From Nemertoderma westbladi (Eukaryota > Xenacoelomorpha > Nemertodermatida > Nemertodermatidae): 39,751 bases of DNA. The translations under genes and the position numbers were made by a program. Within the stretch, counting starts at the first letter, position 1; the number at the start of each line of letters is the position of its first letter. Shown here piece by piece: positions 18,025 to 27,203 of the stretch. The notes beneath the pieces were generated by a model. The model did not search any database. It was not told where the DNA came from and was given only the letters and a program-made list of their open reading frames with translations. The stretch lies in contig JAUCBJ010008691.1 of NCBI GenBank assembly GCA_032718475.1, forward strand, positions 72,501 to 112,251. The letters run 5' to 3'.

Positions 18025-20927
18025 ATATTCCCGTAATCAAGTTGTCCAATTGATCTTAAGGTAGTGATAGCGTTCTTAATCTCGTCAGCCAGTTTTAGTA
18101 AGTCGACGGGTTTAGTGATAGCCCCTCCCTTACAGAGTTCTTCTATTACTGACCTGGCCATACTCACTGTACCTCCGTATATCGAAGTCAAACGATCGTA
18201 CGCTAGTTCGAAAGCGTCTGGTACACCGACGAAAGTCTCCGCCAAACGTTTAGGTTCTCCTGACAACGTTTGGAGCAGGTAATTGAACTTCTCCCGTGAT
18301 GTAAAGGCGCACACGGCGATCTGGGATTCGATATAGTCTACGAAGGTATGCCAGTGTTTTGAGCTACCGGAAAACTTCGGTGGTTGTTGTACCGGCAATC
18401 CCTGTCTGGCTGCGAATTTCGCTATCTCCTCGGCAACGTTCAGAGTTTCGCGTCCTTGGTTGGTAACCTGGTTGATGTTCTCCCTTCTTGGCGCTTTTCC
18501 CTGATACGATGTGGGGTTTGAAGGTACCGGTCTTTGTGGTCCCTTCGGGTGTCTATTGTGTTCGAATTCGGTGTTCCTCGAACTATCGGTTTGAACTTCC
18601 TCCAGACGCTCCTCGATCTGAGCCAACTTGTTGACAACTGGTCGCAGAATGTCGGCGAACTGTTGTGTACTAATTGCGTCCGTTGGTTGTAACGCCTTCT
18701 GTGTTGGTGTATTCTGTGGAGGATTGTCTGCAAAGGAGTTGTCTGAACGCTCGCGTTTATATTCATCGGCCGCCCCTGTTCTAAATACCTCGCGTTTCGG
18801 GTAATCCGATTCGCTCGAAGTACTACTATCATCTGGATATGGTGGTCGACGTGCTCGCGTCCGTTGCGTCGTACGAATTCTAACGGTTCGTTTCGGAACA
18901 TCGTCCACTGATCTCCGTTGTTCGGTAGGCTCACAAGTCTTCCTCGAAGTCGTAGATTGCGATGTAAACTGAACCGGTCGCGTCTCCACTGTTCTCCGTT
19001 GTTCGGTAGGCTCACAAGTCTTCCTCGAAGTCGTAGATTGCGATGTAAACTGAACCGGTCGCGTCTCCACTGTTCTCCGTTGTTCGGTAGGCTCACAAGT
19101 CTTCCTCGAAGTCGTAGATTGCGATGTAAATTGGTTGAACGGTGGGCGAATGACAGCATTTGAATCCAAAGGCCTTGTTGGTCGAAACGTCATTGGGTAA
19201 GCGTAATGTGTAACGGGTTTTGGCGTCAAAGGTGGACTCACCTGTTTAGTCGTCAGTAGCGCAGGTCCGGTCAATAAACTACTACGATCTGTAATCGGTG
19301 GGTTACTTACCTTGACTCTCGGAATAGGCGACGACGTTGCTCTTGGCGGTATAAACTCGTTCGGAATAACAAACCTGTGTTCCGGCGCACCATGGATAGG
19401 AGAAATATCACTACTACCCGCAACCGAAACAGGTTCCTTAGTCGTAACCGGTGCAAACATATGAGTTACCTGTGGGAATCGTTGACACACGTCTTTTACT
19501 AATTGTCGTTCCCGTCCGGGTGCTCCTACGCTTCCTTCCTTCTTTCGTTCCTGAATTTGGCGATGTCTTACCTCTAACTGGTCCAAATCATGTCCGTCAC
19601 GAGATCTCATCGATCGATCGCGGGCCCTTTGATCCAGATCTTCCTCAGCGTTCGCTAATTCTCTTGCCTTCTTCTCAAGTTCGAAATGAAGTTTAGCTGT
19701 CTTCTCTCGTTGTTCCGTTTGTCGTTGTTGCGCCTCAAATTCTGCTTGTCGTATGGCGGATTGAGCTTTTATTTGCCGTGTTTTCATTTCGGCCCGTGCT
19801 TCCGAAACTAACCTGTCTCGTTCTAATTCCGCCGCTGCCGCTGCCGCTTGTCGCTCTGACTCGGCCGCTGCCGCTGCCGCTTGTCGCTCTGACTCGGCCG
19901 CTGCCGCTGCCGCTTGTCGTTCTACCTCGGCCGCTGCCGCTGCCGCTTGTCGGGCAATGTCTACTTCTAATCTTTCCACTTCAGCTGCTTCTAATTCAGC
20001 TTGTTCCTGTAGATGAGAGATTCTTGCTATATTCGCAACGCGTAGCTTCTCTTCCTCTACTGCTGCTTGCATCACTAGAAGTTGAGCTTGTTCTTCCATT
20101 TCTTGTCGTTGTCGGTGGAATTCTTGCTGTTGTCGAGCAACTTCTGACGTGACTATACTTCCCTCGCAGATTTCGCTACGAATACTTACCAACGATTGGT
20201 CCAGTATTCCCGGTGCCGATTCAATTCGTACGGGTGAAGTTTCTTTCGTATATTCCGGCACGGTTTCCCAATCTCCGACGTCTTCGCCGCACATACGTAA
20301 GTGGTCCGTCAGGTGTTTTAATTGTCCATCCAGTCGGTACAGTTCCTGTTCTTCCTCGGGTTGTAATAATTCGTCCGAAACTGACTCACCTAACAACTGG
20401 TCCGCTTGTTCCTGTTGTATCTGTCTAATCGTCGACTTAAACTGAATCAGTTTCTCTCTAGTGATCATTAGTTTCTCTAGGATTCTAAGTTGAGTATCCA
20501 TGTCCTGTCTCTGTCTAGCTAGATCTTGTAGGCCAACTAGATTATCTACGGACTTATATACTTTACTCTGTACTCTAACCTGGAGGGTGTAGAACTCGAA
20601 TCGAGACATCGGAGCGGTCAACCCGTCTAATATGCGTTGGCCTTCTCCAATACTCCTGGTAATATGCGCCATGTATCCACCGACGCTTCTAACCACACTT
20701 TCTGTGCTTCCTGCTGAACTTACCAATTCCGTTTCCCTATATCTAGGTTGCGGAACAGTTAGAAAGTCCTCGGTCCTGCCGTCGCCTCGTACTACGGCAT
20801 CCGGTACTCCCGTTGGGTGTACTGGTGACGCACACTGTGTAGGTTCGGTAGGCTCGCGAGTCTTCCCCTGTGGTTCTTCCGCTGCTGACTTCGCTTTCGT
20901 CCTTCTGGGCTCCTCCCGGAGGCGCAC
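18021..20927 (-). CDS. gag: BEL/Pao gag with long coiled coil and C-terminal DUF1759 part
   Basis: A 968-codon frame. Residues about 100-460 are strongly helical and rich in Glu, Gln and Arg, including four 11-residue units of the form ESERQAAAAAA (19829-19953), which suggests a long coiled coil. Three exact 27-residue repeats follow (18906-19148). From about residue 844 the DUF1759 gag domain begins (PPKFSGSSKHWHTF), but it is cut off by the stop at 18023-18021, consistent with a splice donor there. The nominal start at 20927 is GTG, and the frame is open upstream to 21095 without an ATG. The first in-frame ATG is at 20672-20670 (residue 86). Either translation starts there or a spliced leader exon supplies the start. 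Gag forms the particle and binds element RNA; the CCHC knuckles usually found in gag lie at the head of pol. Confidence 0.9.
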   Translation of the reverse strand: MRLREEPRRTKAKSAAEEPQGKTREPTEPTQCASPVHPTGVPDAVVRGDGRTEDFLTVPQPRYRETELVSSAGSTESVVRSVGGYMAHITRSIGEGQRILDGLTAPMSRFEFYTLQVRVQSKVYKSVDNLVGLQDLARQRQDMDTQLRILEKLMITREKLIQFKSTIRQIQQEQADQLLGESVSDELLQPEEEQELYRLDGQLKHLTDHLRMCGEDVGDWETVPEYTKETSPVRIESAPGILDQSLVSIRSEICEGSIVTSEVARQQQEFHRQRQEMEEQAQLLVMQAAVEEEKLRVANIARISHLQEQAELEAAEVERLEVDIARQAAAAAAEVERQAAAAAAESERQAAAAAAESERQAAAAAAELERDRLVSEARAEMKTRQIKAQSAIRQAEFEAQQRQTEQREKTAKLHFELEKKARELANAEEDLDQRARDRSMRSRDGHDLDQLEVRHRQIQERKKEGSVGAPGRERQLVKDVCQRFPQVTHMFAPVTTKEPVSVAGSSDISPIHGAPEHRFVIPNEFIPPRATSSPIPRVKVSNPPITDRSSLLTGPALLTTKQVSPPLTPKPVTHYAYPMTFRPTRPLDSNAVIRPPFNQFTSQSTTSRKTCEPTEQRRTVETRPVQFTSQSTTSRKTCEPTEQRRTVETRPVQFTSQSTTSRKTCEPTEQRRSVDDVPKRTVRIRTTQRTRARRPPYPDDSSTSSESDYPKREVFRTGAADEYKRERSDNSFADNPPQNTPTQKALQPTDAISTQQFADILRPVVNKLAQIEERLEEVQTDSSRNTEFEHNRHPKGPQRPVPSNPTSYQGKAPRRENINQVTNQGRETLNVAEEIAKFAARQGLPVQQPPKFSGSSKHWHTFVDYIESQIAVCAFTSREKFNYLLQTLSGEPKRLAETFVGVPDAFELAYDRLTSIYGGTVSMARSVIEELCKGGAITKPVDLLKLADEIKNAITTLRSIGQLDYGNM
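18906..19148 (-). repeat. Three-copy 81-bp tandem repeat in gag
   Basis: The period is exactly 81 bp (anchors ttcggtagg at 18921, 19002 and 19083), which is 27 codons. Copies are nearly identical at the DNA level, so the array is young or kept homogeneous. Each unit contains one copy of the dispersed 17-bp motif. Confidence 0.92.
18927..19105 (-). repeat. Three dispersed 17-bp motifs, one per gag repeat unit
   Basis: Plus strand AGGCTCACAAGTCTTCC at 18927-18943, 19008-19024 and 19089-19105. In gag they are read as RKTCEPTE, a different frame from the pol and ORF3 copies. Confidence 0.8.
19829..19953 (-). repeat. 33-bp tandem repeat, Ala/Glu/Arg helix in gag
   Basis: Nearly four units of 33 bp built on gccgctgccgctgccgcttg. 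They encode an 11-residue helix-forming repeat of six Ala followed by E-x-E-R-Q. The unit is in phase with gag. Confidence 0.9.
20850..20866 (-). repeat. Dispersed 17-bp motif near the start of gag
   Basis: Plus strand AGGCTCGCGAGTCTTCC, an exact consensus copy preceded by ttcggt as in the gag repeats. In gag it is read as GKTREPTE. Confidence 0.8.
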
Positions 20928-22235
20928 CCACGAGGCGGACGTGTTTCCACCACCCCTGGGGCCAGTCCGACAGATGTTATTATCAGACCGGGCCGGAGGG
21001 TGGCCTGATGCTTCCCGGGTTCTGTTTTCGGTCCCCCGATCACACCAGCACAGCTCGTCGAACGTGTAGCCAGATGGGCGGCTACTGTCAACTTACTGTG
21101 GCCTGACTGTACATTGAGCCAACTCAAAGTATAACAAAGAGTCAACCGGCAGGTGGACCAGTCGATAGCGATCGAGCACCAAGGTCGCCCTTGGGCCTAA
21201 CCGACGGTCTTGTCCCATGTGGGCTTGCGCTACCCAACATGGAATATTGACACGTTTTCACCTGCCTCGCCGGCAGTATTGAGGGGAAGTAAGTTCCACA
21301 AACAATACTGACTAGCTCGAAAGCTAGAAACAAGTAACCACTTACCCGTCCTGTACACGTGTACTCAACAGATGTTCACAATATCAAGTACACTACGGTA
21401 AACACAAAATCTGACACATACCATGCACACACAGAGGACATAATCGGGAAAGACTAAATCAAGAAAGACAAAATCGGAGGGGACAAAATTGTATCGACCA
21501 TTACCAAGTCGAGAGTACCTTATTTTACCGACAGGGTAAAATAACTTATGTGTACAAAGCATGCTGGGGTGCAGTAAAGTATGGTCCTACTAATACCAGC
21601 GGCGTCTTGACCAACTGGCAAGGGTTCCCATACCCACTCGCAGTGGCCACACATACAATCACGTGTACTCACGTACCCACAGCAACAGAAAACTCAAGAC
21701 CCGACGGTTTATTCCAATGCCACCAAAGACCAAGTCAGCTGAACATGGAGACAATAACATATAGTATCAAAAAAACGGAACAGCTGACGGTCAATGGAAC
21801 CATCCAAGCCCCAAGCAAACTGCCACTGATCGCCCACATACAAAACATAGTCCACGCCACATGAGCCACAAATCACACCATGCCACCACCCCTACTGTGT
21901 ACAGGACTGGCAGTACGGCAACAGGCCGACTAGACGGTACCACGGCACCATGGCAATTCATGGTTCGTTAGACACGAGGGCCTTCAGTATCTCCCTTGCA
22001 CTTATGTGACAATTTAACGTGCCCCCGGACCCTCACGAGTCCGCCGCCGCCTGCTGCGGACACCCCTATAGAGACCTCACCTCTTTAGGTATCCGCGTCA
22101 CATGAGTCATAGTCGGTTTGTGTGTTCTTCGTATAGTCTTGTTTGTCACTCATTTCGGTAGTTGTAAGTCAAGTAAAGTGAGTGTCAAAGTATCGAGTTT
22201 ACCGTATTTATACAAAACGGTACTAATTACAGTCT

Positions 22236-22265
22236 TATAAAATTAGCCTACCGGCCGATTTTATA
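22236..22265 (-). promoter_or_regulatory. Leader hairpin 1
   Basis: Inverted repeat TAAAATTAGCC / GGCCGATTTTA with a two- to three-base loop. It is the first of three similar palindromes. On the RNA sense (minus) strand the mismatched positions become G-U pairs, which favours an RNA structure. Confidence 0.7.
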
Positions 22266-22273
22266 GCAGATGG

Positions 22274-22301
22274 ATAAAATTAGCCTAAACGGCCAATTTT
22301 A
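22274..22301 (-). promoter_or_regulatory. Leader hairpin 2
   Basis: Inverted repeat TAAAATTAGCC / GGCCAATTTTA around a four-base loop, the second unit of the set. Confidence 0.7.
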
Positions 22302-22332
22302 CAGCAAATAAATGTCACGGAATAAGTATATA

Positions 22333-22360
22333 ATAAAATTAGCCTAGCGGCCAATTTTAT
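22333..22360 (-). promoter_or_regulatory. Leader hairpin 3
   Basis: Inverted repeat ATAAAATTAGCC / GGCCAATTTTAT, the third unit, followed by the same caaataaat tail as unit 2. Confidence 0.7.
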
Positions 22361-24441
22361 AACAAATAAATCGGATAACGATATGCGTTATCAAAAGGTA
22401 AATTAAATACAATAATACGGACTAATTCAGCAATGAACAAAGAAATCGTACGGAATGCATAAATACTTGAGACAGTGGAACCCACAATAATTTTAACTAA
22501 TACGGTAATGCCTAACTTATTTATGCAACTTTTCGAACTCACCCACGCCAATAATTCTCCAGAAAAACAGATTCCCAGATACAAACCGAACGTGAACCTT
22601 TCCGTTTTTAACGTTGCGGACGAAACGCGATTTTCCCAACCAAAGTTGTTGAGTTATCTATCTCCCAAACTTGCTAAACACGGTCTTGCTCCCGTTACAG
22701 TCTAGAAATGAGTTCTGAATCCTGAAAAACAAAAGAGTTAGGTTTTACTTTACGAAAATTTTGTACCGGTACAATATGGTATTTAAACCCCTTTTAAACA
22801 CCGGTATTCAATTCCAAAAATATTTTACACGCGGTTCAAATCAAATTTTATTTCAAAAAAATTAGCACTTAGCTAATCAAATATAAATTTTTACCTCAAA
22901 ATACAAAATTTTCAAATAACTTTAGTCCTACCGAACCGTAGTTCAGTAAAACACATTCCTACTAATTGAAGAGATACGCCTATTCCTACTATCGGAAGAG
23001 ACGGTAACAATACCTGCAATATCCTACTGTAAAGTTTGTAAATCAAATCATAAATCCGACCTTCTCACCAAAACAGTAAACCCTAAATAAACGAATATAT
23101 TGCAGTATCGATCTCTTATAACCGGTGAGGCAGAAAACAGTCCACGAGCAGACAAACTTCGATAAAACAAATCCCGCGCAGCGAATCCTAAAATCAGACT
23201 GACTCACTGACGGACTAAGGGGCTCGTATACTTTGCCGCGGTGTGATTTATATGGTTGGGCAAAGGGACGCTAGCTAGGTACAGAGGCAGATATTTGGAG
23301 ATGTCTAACTAGCGGGCAAAGCACAGTACGGACTAAGTTAATTTTATATATTTTGAGGTGTAAATAATTTCTAACGCGCGTGTGTTAATTCTGAACGGTC
23401 AAAAGCAGTTTTGCTCCTTCACATATATAATTACTGGGTACGGTGTGCATTTTACGAATATTCTAATTTGTAACTTGTAGGTCCAATACTCACGAATGGT
23501 AAGGTTCCTTCCCCTCTTGCGTATTTCCAGGACTCAAATTCAGGCATAAGGTTAATACTACGCCCAGAATTCGGCAATTTTAGGTACCAGGTCCCTGATA
23601 CTAAGAAGAGATGTGTTAGTTTACTACTGTAGGCGTACGGGTACTAATAGCTATCCTGGCTCCTATCTAGAATTTTAGTCACCCAGGTAGTCCGGGTAAC
23701 TTCCTATTAGGGCGTTGGCGGGGACACGGTAGATGTTAGTATATCCCTGATAGCCTCAATTTATTTTGCGCCTAGCGTAAACTGCCCTACCGCCTGAACG
23801 GTACAATCCCCATTCAGGTGAAAACACAGCAACCCCCCTAGCCTACAAGTTCTGATGTAATGGACACCGTTGTACGGCAAATAGTCGCACACACACCTGT
23901 ACTTAGCAAGAGTTAAGCGTACAGTTTGCTGCACCCTAACCAATGTGTATGCCTTGTACCGGTGTGCCTACGTCCTATCTGCGTACTAGTATCTGCTCTC
24001 TCTCCCTCCCCCCCGTAGGAATATGAAGGTCTACTGCGGTTTTCCCTGAATCAAGACAGTACAGTCCCTATGATGTAATTTTGGGCTTACAGCGTGTCAC
24101 TACGTCTACCTTTGATCTTTTGGTCTTACACTTAGGTAGCAAGGATCGAACGCTGTCTAACCTTTCAGGCGATGGGCGAATAACACTAGATGGTATTGCG
24201 GGTTGTCTCTCGTCTACATTCCCGTGATGTTCCCGTTCATTGCTGCGGCCCGATCTCTAGCCGGCCATCCTGTCCCTGAGTTTGTTCACCGTAGTGAGAC
24301 CATGGTAAAACAGATAGAAAAGCTGAGATGTGACTAGTATTTCTGACTTTTATTACAAAAGATACAATTATAATACAATGTAATCTGAGAATAAATGAAA
24401 TATAAGATTGAGTAGATTAGATAACTAATGAACGAATCGCA

Positions 24442-24451
24442 CCTTTATATA
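24442..24451 (-). promoter_or_regulatory. TATA box of the 5' LTR (element promoter)
   Basis: Minus strand TATATAAAGG. It is about 410 nt inside the LTR, so U3 is short compared with the long R-U5 part. Confidence 0.75.
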
Positions 24452-24661
24452 CTAAATTTGTGCTGCAATCAATCGAGAAAATTCTCGATTGTTCTATGGG
24501 TTCTAACAAGGTTTTAAAGATAGCTTATTGGTCCAGCTAATATATAACTTGCACGACATTGGTTACAATCAAATAACTACAGCCTTATTGGTACAGACAA
24601 ATGCAATTAATTTGTAGCGGTTAATTTAAATGAGTTGAAATTCTGCACAAAAAATAATTCG

Positions 24662-24735
24662 CACTTACTAGGATTCGAACTCGATACCTACTACACATAT
24701 AATTTCCAACGCTCTACCAACTGAGCTACTGAACC
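24662..24735 (-). tRNA. tRNA-like Pol III cassette in the 5' LTR (not a functional tRNA)
   Basis: Identical to the cassette at 6463-6536, with A box, B box and T6 downstream. It lies about 210 nt upstream of the Pol II TATA box on the same strand. Only the D-arm pairs properly. Confidence 0.7.
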
Positions 24736-24861
24736 ACTTGACCGATAGATACACAATAGATAGAACCAATACTAATGAGAACTCAAAGCAATCTTTACAA
24801 AGTTAATTCGAATAAAATAAAATTTTGAAAATCCACGGCATTTAGGGAATATAATTCTATA

Positions 24862-24866
24862 AATCT
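24862..24866. repeat. Target-site duplication AATCT, right copy
   Basis: Exact match to 4758-4762. After it the interrupted plus-strand ORF3 relic resumes. Confidence 0.9.
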
Positions 24867-25942
24867 GGTTGTTCACACCCCTTAGTGCTTGGAACTATAC
24901 TTGCTAAACTAGTTGAACACAATAAATTCATCCGATTCAAATGCTTTAGGCACTTTCTGACTCCGTTCCGTAACGTTTATAGTCAGTTTAAAGACCGCGC
25001 ATTGACCAAACTCAGCTTGAGAGATTCCGCCACTGAGAAGTTGGATAGCACTGGATTTGCCATTTTTAATGACGTTTGCGTACAAAATCTACATTCATCT
25101 GTCATGCAAAGACCCAGAATCCCCACAGGATACTTTATTGTGGAAGTTCAAACGATGGGTTCCCTAGAGATAATGGCTACATCCATCAAAGCTCTGCAAG
25201 TTGAAGAAGGACCAATTTGCTTAGAATCTGAAGAAATTCAACCCATAACACCCCGGAGTAGTGATAATGATTATGTGTTGGAATGGTATCAAGGTCCACA
25301 ACATCTCACGGCATATGATTATTGGCATGCCAATTACATTTCTAGGAAACGTTGCCGATCCAGGCATCACGGGACCACTTTACCCCAGTGGACTCCAGCT
25401 CCTACTTTAAAGATCAACCTATTATGGAGATTTATTGTGCTTATTGTAGACTCAACAATCTACACATTTTCGCAGCCTGTCCTCAATTTATGACTCAATG
25501 TCACCACTGTCAGTTCAAAGGACATGCAAGTTTCAATTGCCCTTTCAACCGATATCTAGAAAGCGTAGACGAAATAGTTACCTTACGTTACATCAGATCT
25601 TGGGAAGCTAATGCGGATCTCCATTGCGAATCACGTCACCGATACTATACAGGACGTGCATATGAAGGAGTCTATGTGTTTCACCCATACCTCTTTGCCT
25701 CCGTTGAACAAAAATCTCGCACCCCCAGTTACAAACTGATGAAGCGTGTTGGCGAGAATATTTCAACCAAATACGTTCGCAAATATCTTAGGAATATTAA
25801 TCCCAATAACCCGAATTCCTATAACTTGATCAACTTCATCCGCCAAGATCCGGAATACGGCGACTTGTTCATAAACTCGCATCCAGAGCTACAAGAAGTT
25901 CATAGACGACCATATGAATATAAAGCCAGAGAACGCGAATAA
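24867..25942 (+). pseudogene. C-terminal half of the interrupted ORF3 relic
   Basis: Coding sequence homologous to the last 390 residues of the intact ORF3 (8035-11238). Frame +3 from about 24885 contains FRHFLTPFRNV and GFAIFNDVC, matching FRRFLEPFYNS and GFSIFRDVY. A frameshift near 25350-25400 moves the gene to frame +2, which runs to the stop at 25940-25942. That part holds two zinc knuckles, CAYCX5HX4C and CHHCX4HX4C, with the same 21-residue spacing as in ORF3. The first of the three ORF3 knuckles is degenerate here. Identity is low, so this copy is far older than the inserted element. It is split from its N-terminal half (3115-4757) by the 20-kb insertion and has several frame breaks, so it is not functional. 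Confidence 0.85.
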
Positions 25943-26236
25943 AAGAGAACAATCAACCCGAGGAAATTTCTCACTACACCGGTCAACCTACCGCTGTCAT
26001 GTAAACGTCCCATCAAGGACCAGTCAGAGCTGCCGTCCTGAAACGAGCTCTAAAGGTTGTTCGCCCTCGATCCACTGATGTCGACATCGATCAACTGGGT
26101 ACCTCGACCGGCGGGTACACCGATCGTAATCCAAAAAAACCTTCTGATGCAAATCGTATTGCACCCTTCCCCCAGGAGTTATAGCCCTCCTAGTAAAGTG
26201 GCTTACCCCAAAGAGAAAAAGTCTTGTACTAGTCTT
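25943..26236 (+). other. Post-stop tail of the ORF3 relic
   Basis: Between about 26030 and 26190 frame +1 gives a basic, Pro-containing segment that ends at a TAG. It may be the counterpart of the post-TGA extension of the intact ORF3. The similarity is in composition only. Confidence 0.35.
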
Positions 26237-27203
26237 AAAAAACTTCATAAAGGCTTATAATTATACAACTACGTGTCTGTCAAAAAACCCAGAGTTGGAA
26301 TGACGAAATCTACCAGCTGTTCCTTTGTGTGAGGAATGTACTTTGTTGATATATATTTCAGCCAATCAGAGCGATCTCCCTTCCTCTGTTGTCAGTGGCC
26401 TATGAGAGATGACGCAATGCGGCAGTTTCCGAAAATTCATTTTTACTCAGAATTCATTCGGACATTCTGACTTTCATACTTTGCCCTAACATCAGTGGCA
26501 TAGAGTCATAGGAATGCAAATCTATTAACATACCACATCACATCGAGACACTGCAATTCATACATATCAAACTATTCATACTCATTTCACCACACTGCTT
26601 TCTAATATACTGTTTTATACTATTGTTAATCGTTGTTTATATTAATGGATGTTATATCTGGAGAATACTGATGAATAATCGTAAAACCCCCCTTGACTTT
26701 CTTAATTACTGAGGTAAGCAGAAGGGTGTATCAGTAGCAATTGTGGCTCAATTTATAGTGGTTTGTGTGAATTAAATGCTATTTCATAATCCCAACGTAT
26801 GTGAGTTGCAATCCTCCTTATATATGATCAAAATCAGTGACAAGAGTCGGCAAATCAGTGTGCATTTAGTGTGAATATTAGTGAATAAAGATAGTGTGAA
26901 GGTTAATAAAGCATTCCTAAAGGATGCGCCATTTGCGTTATTTTATTGCCACTAGTTGTGATTAGTGTTAGTCATAACTATGTTTGATACTTAGAGCGCC
27001 ACGTCCCAAAGGAACTGTTAATATTTTCCCGAAAGTAAATATAATTGTCGGAGATTATATAGTAGTGATCAATCTAATAATACAAAGTAGCCTACTGCAA
27101 TAACTTTTCTAGAACCGAGTCCAGTCTCCCACACCCGTGGGTCATATGCCGCGCTAGACTGGTTTCAGCTGATGTCAATTAGTACGGGCTATAGTCGATT
27201 CAC
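26237..27203 (-). repeat. LTR-R copy 1 (partial)
   Basis: About 0.95 kb that aligns along its length with 30285-31258, for example ccaatcagagc, tggatgttatat, the block cgaaagtaaatata and cttaattactga. It also aligns, inverted, with 36540-37300. It is diverged and truncated on its right side, where the 3' end of a LINE is joined. In the orientation inferred for the LTR (minus), the TATA box seen in the other copies is mutated (TATCAAA). Confidence 0.7.

Larger units (their letters stand above)
20928..22962 (-). other. About 2-kb leader between 5' LTR and gag
   Basis: Non-coding leader, GC-richer from 20928 to about 22080 and AT-rich near the LTR. A strong splice-donor-like GGGTAAGTGG lies on the minus strand around 21347-21338 and could join a leader exon to gag. 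Three similar hairpins lie at 22236-22360. A diverged copy of the 17-bp motif is possible at 22029-22045 (13 of 17). No primer-binding site starting TGG is visible next to the LTR, where the minus strand reads GTAGGAATGTG. A 104-codon plus-strand frame at 21550-21864 has no recognisable features. Confidence 0.6.
22963..24861 (-). mobile_element. 5' LTR of the 20-kb BEL/Pao element
   Basis: This copy is 1899 bp and matches 4763-6662 almost perfectly. On the minus strand it starts TATAGAAT at 24861, has the TATA box at 24451-24442 and AATAAA at 24354-24349, and ends CAATTA at 22963. It should start the genomic RNA near 24420. A duplicated target site flanks it on the outer side (24862-24866). 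Confidence 0.95.

Noticed and set aside
18440-19159. 239-codon minus frame overlapping gag
   Set aside because: It is an alternative frame over the 81-bp repeats and the linker of gag. The DUF1759 domain and coiled coil lie in the other frame.
20792-21145. 117-codon minus frame over the gag start
   Set aside because: It overlaps gag in another frame and shows no domain. Its RLASLP match comes from the dispersed DNA motif.
21550-21864. 104-codon plus-strand frame in the element leader
   Set aside because: Opposite to the element genes, with no recognisable motif or signal. It is probably a chance frame in GC-richer DNA.
22929-22962. Primer-binding site next to the 5' LTR
   Set aside because: No TGG start and no match to a tRNA 3' end that I can recognise; not annotated.
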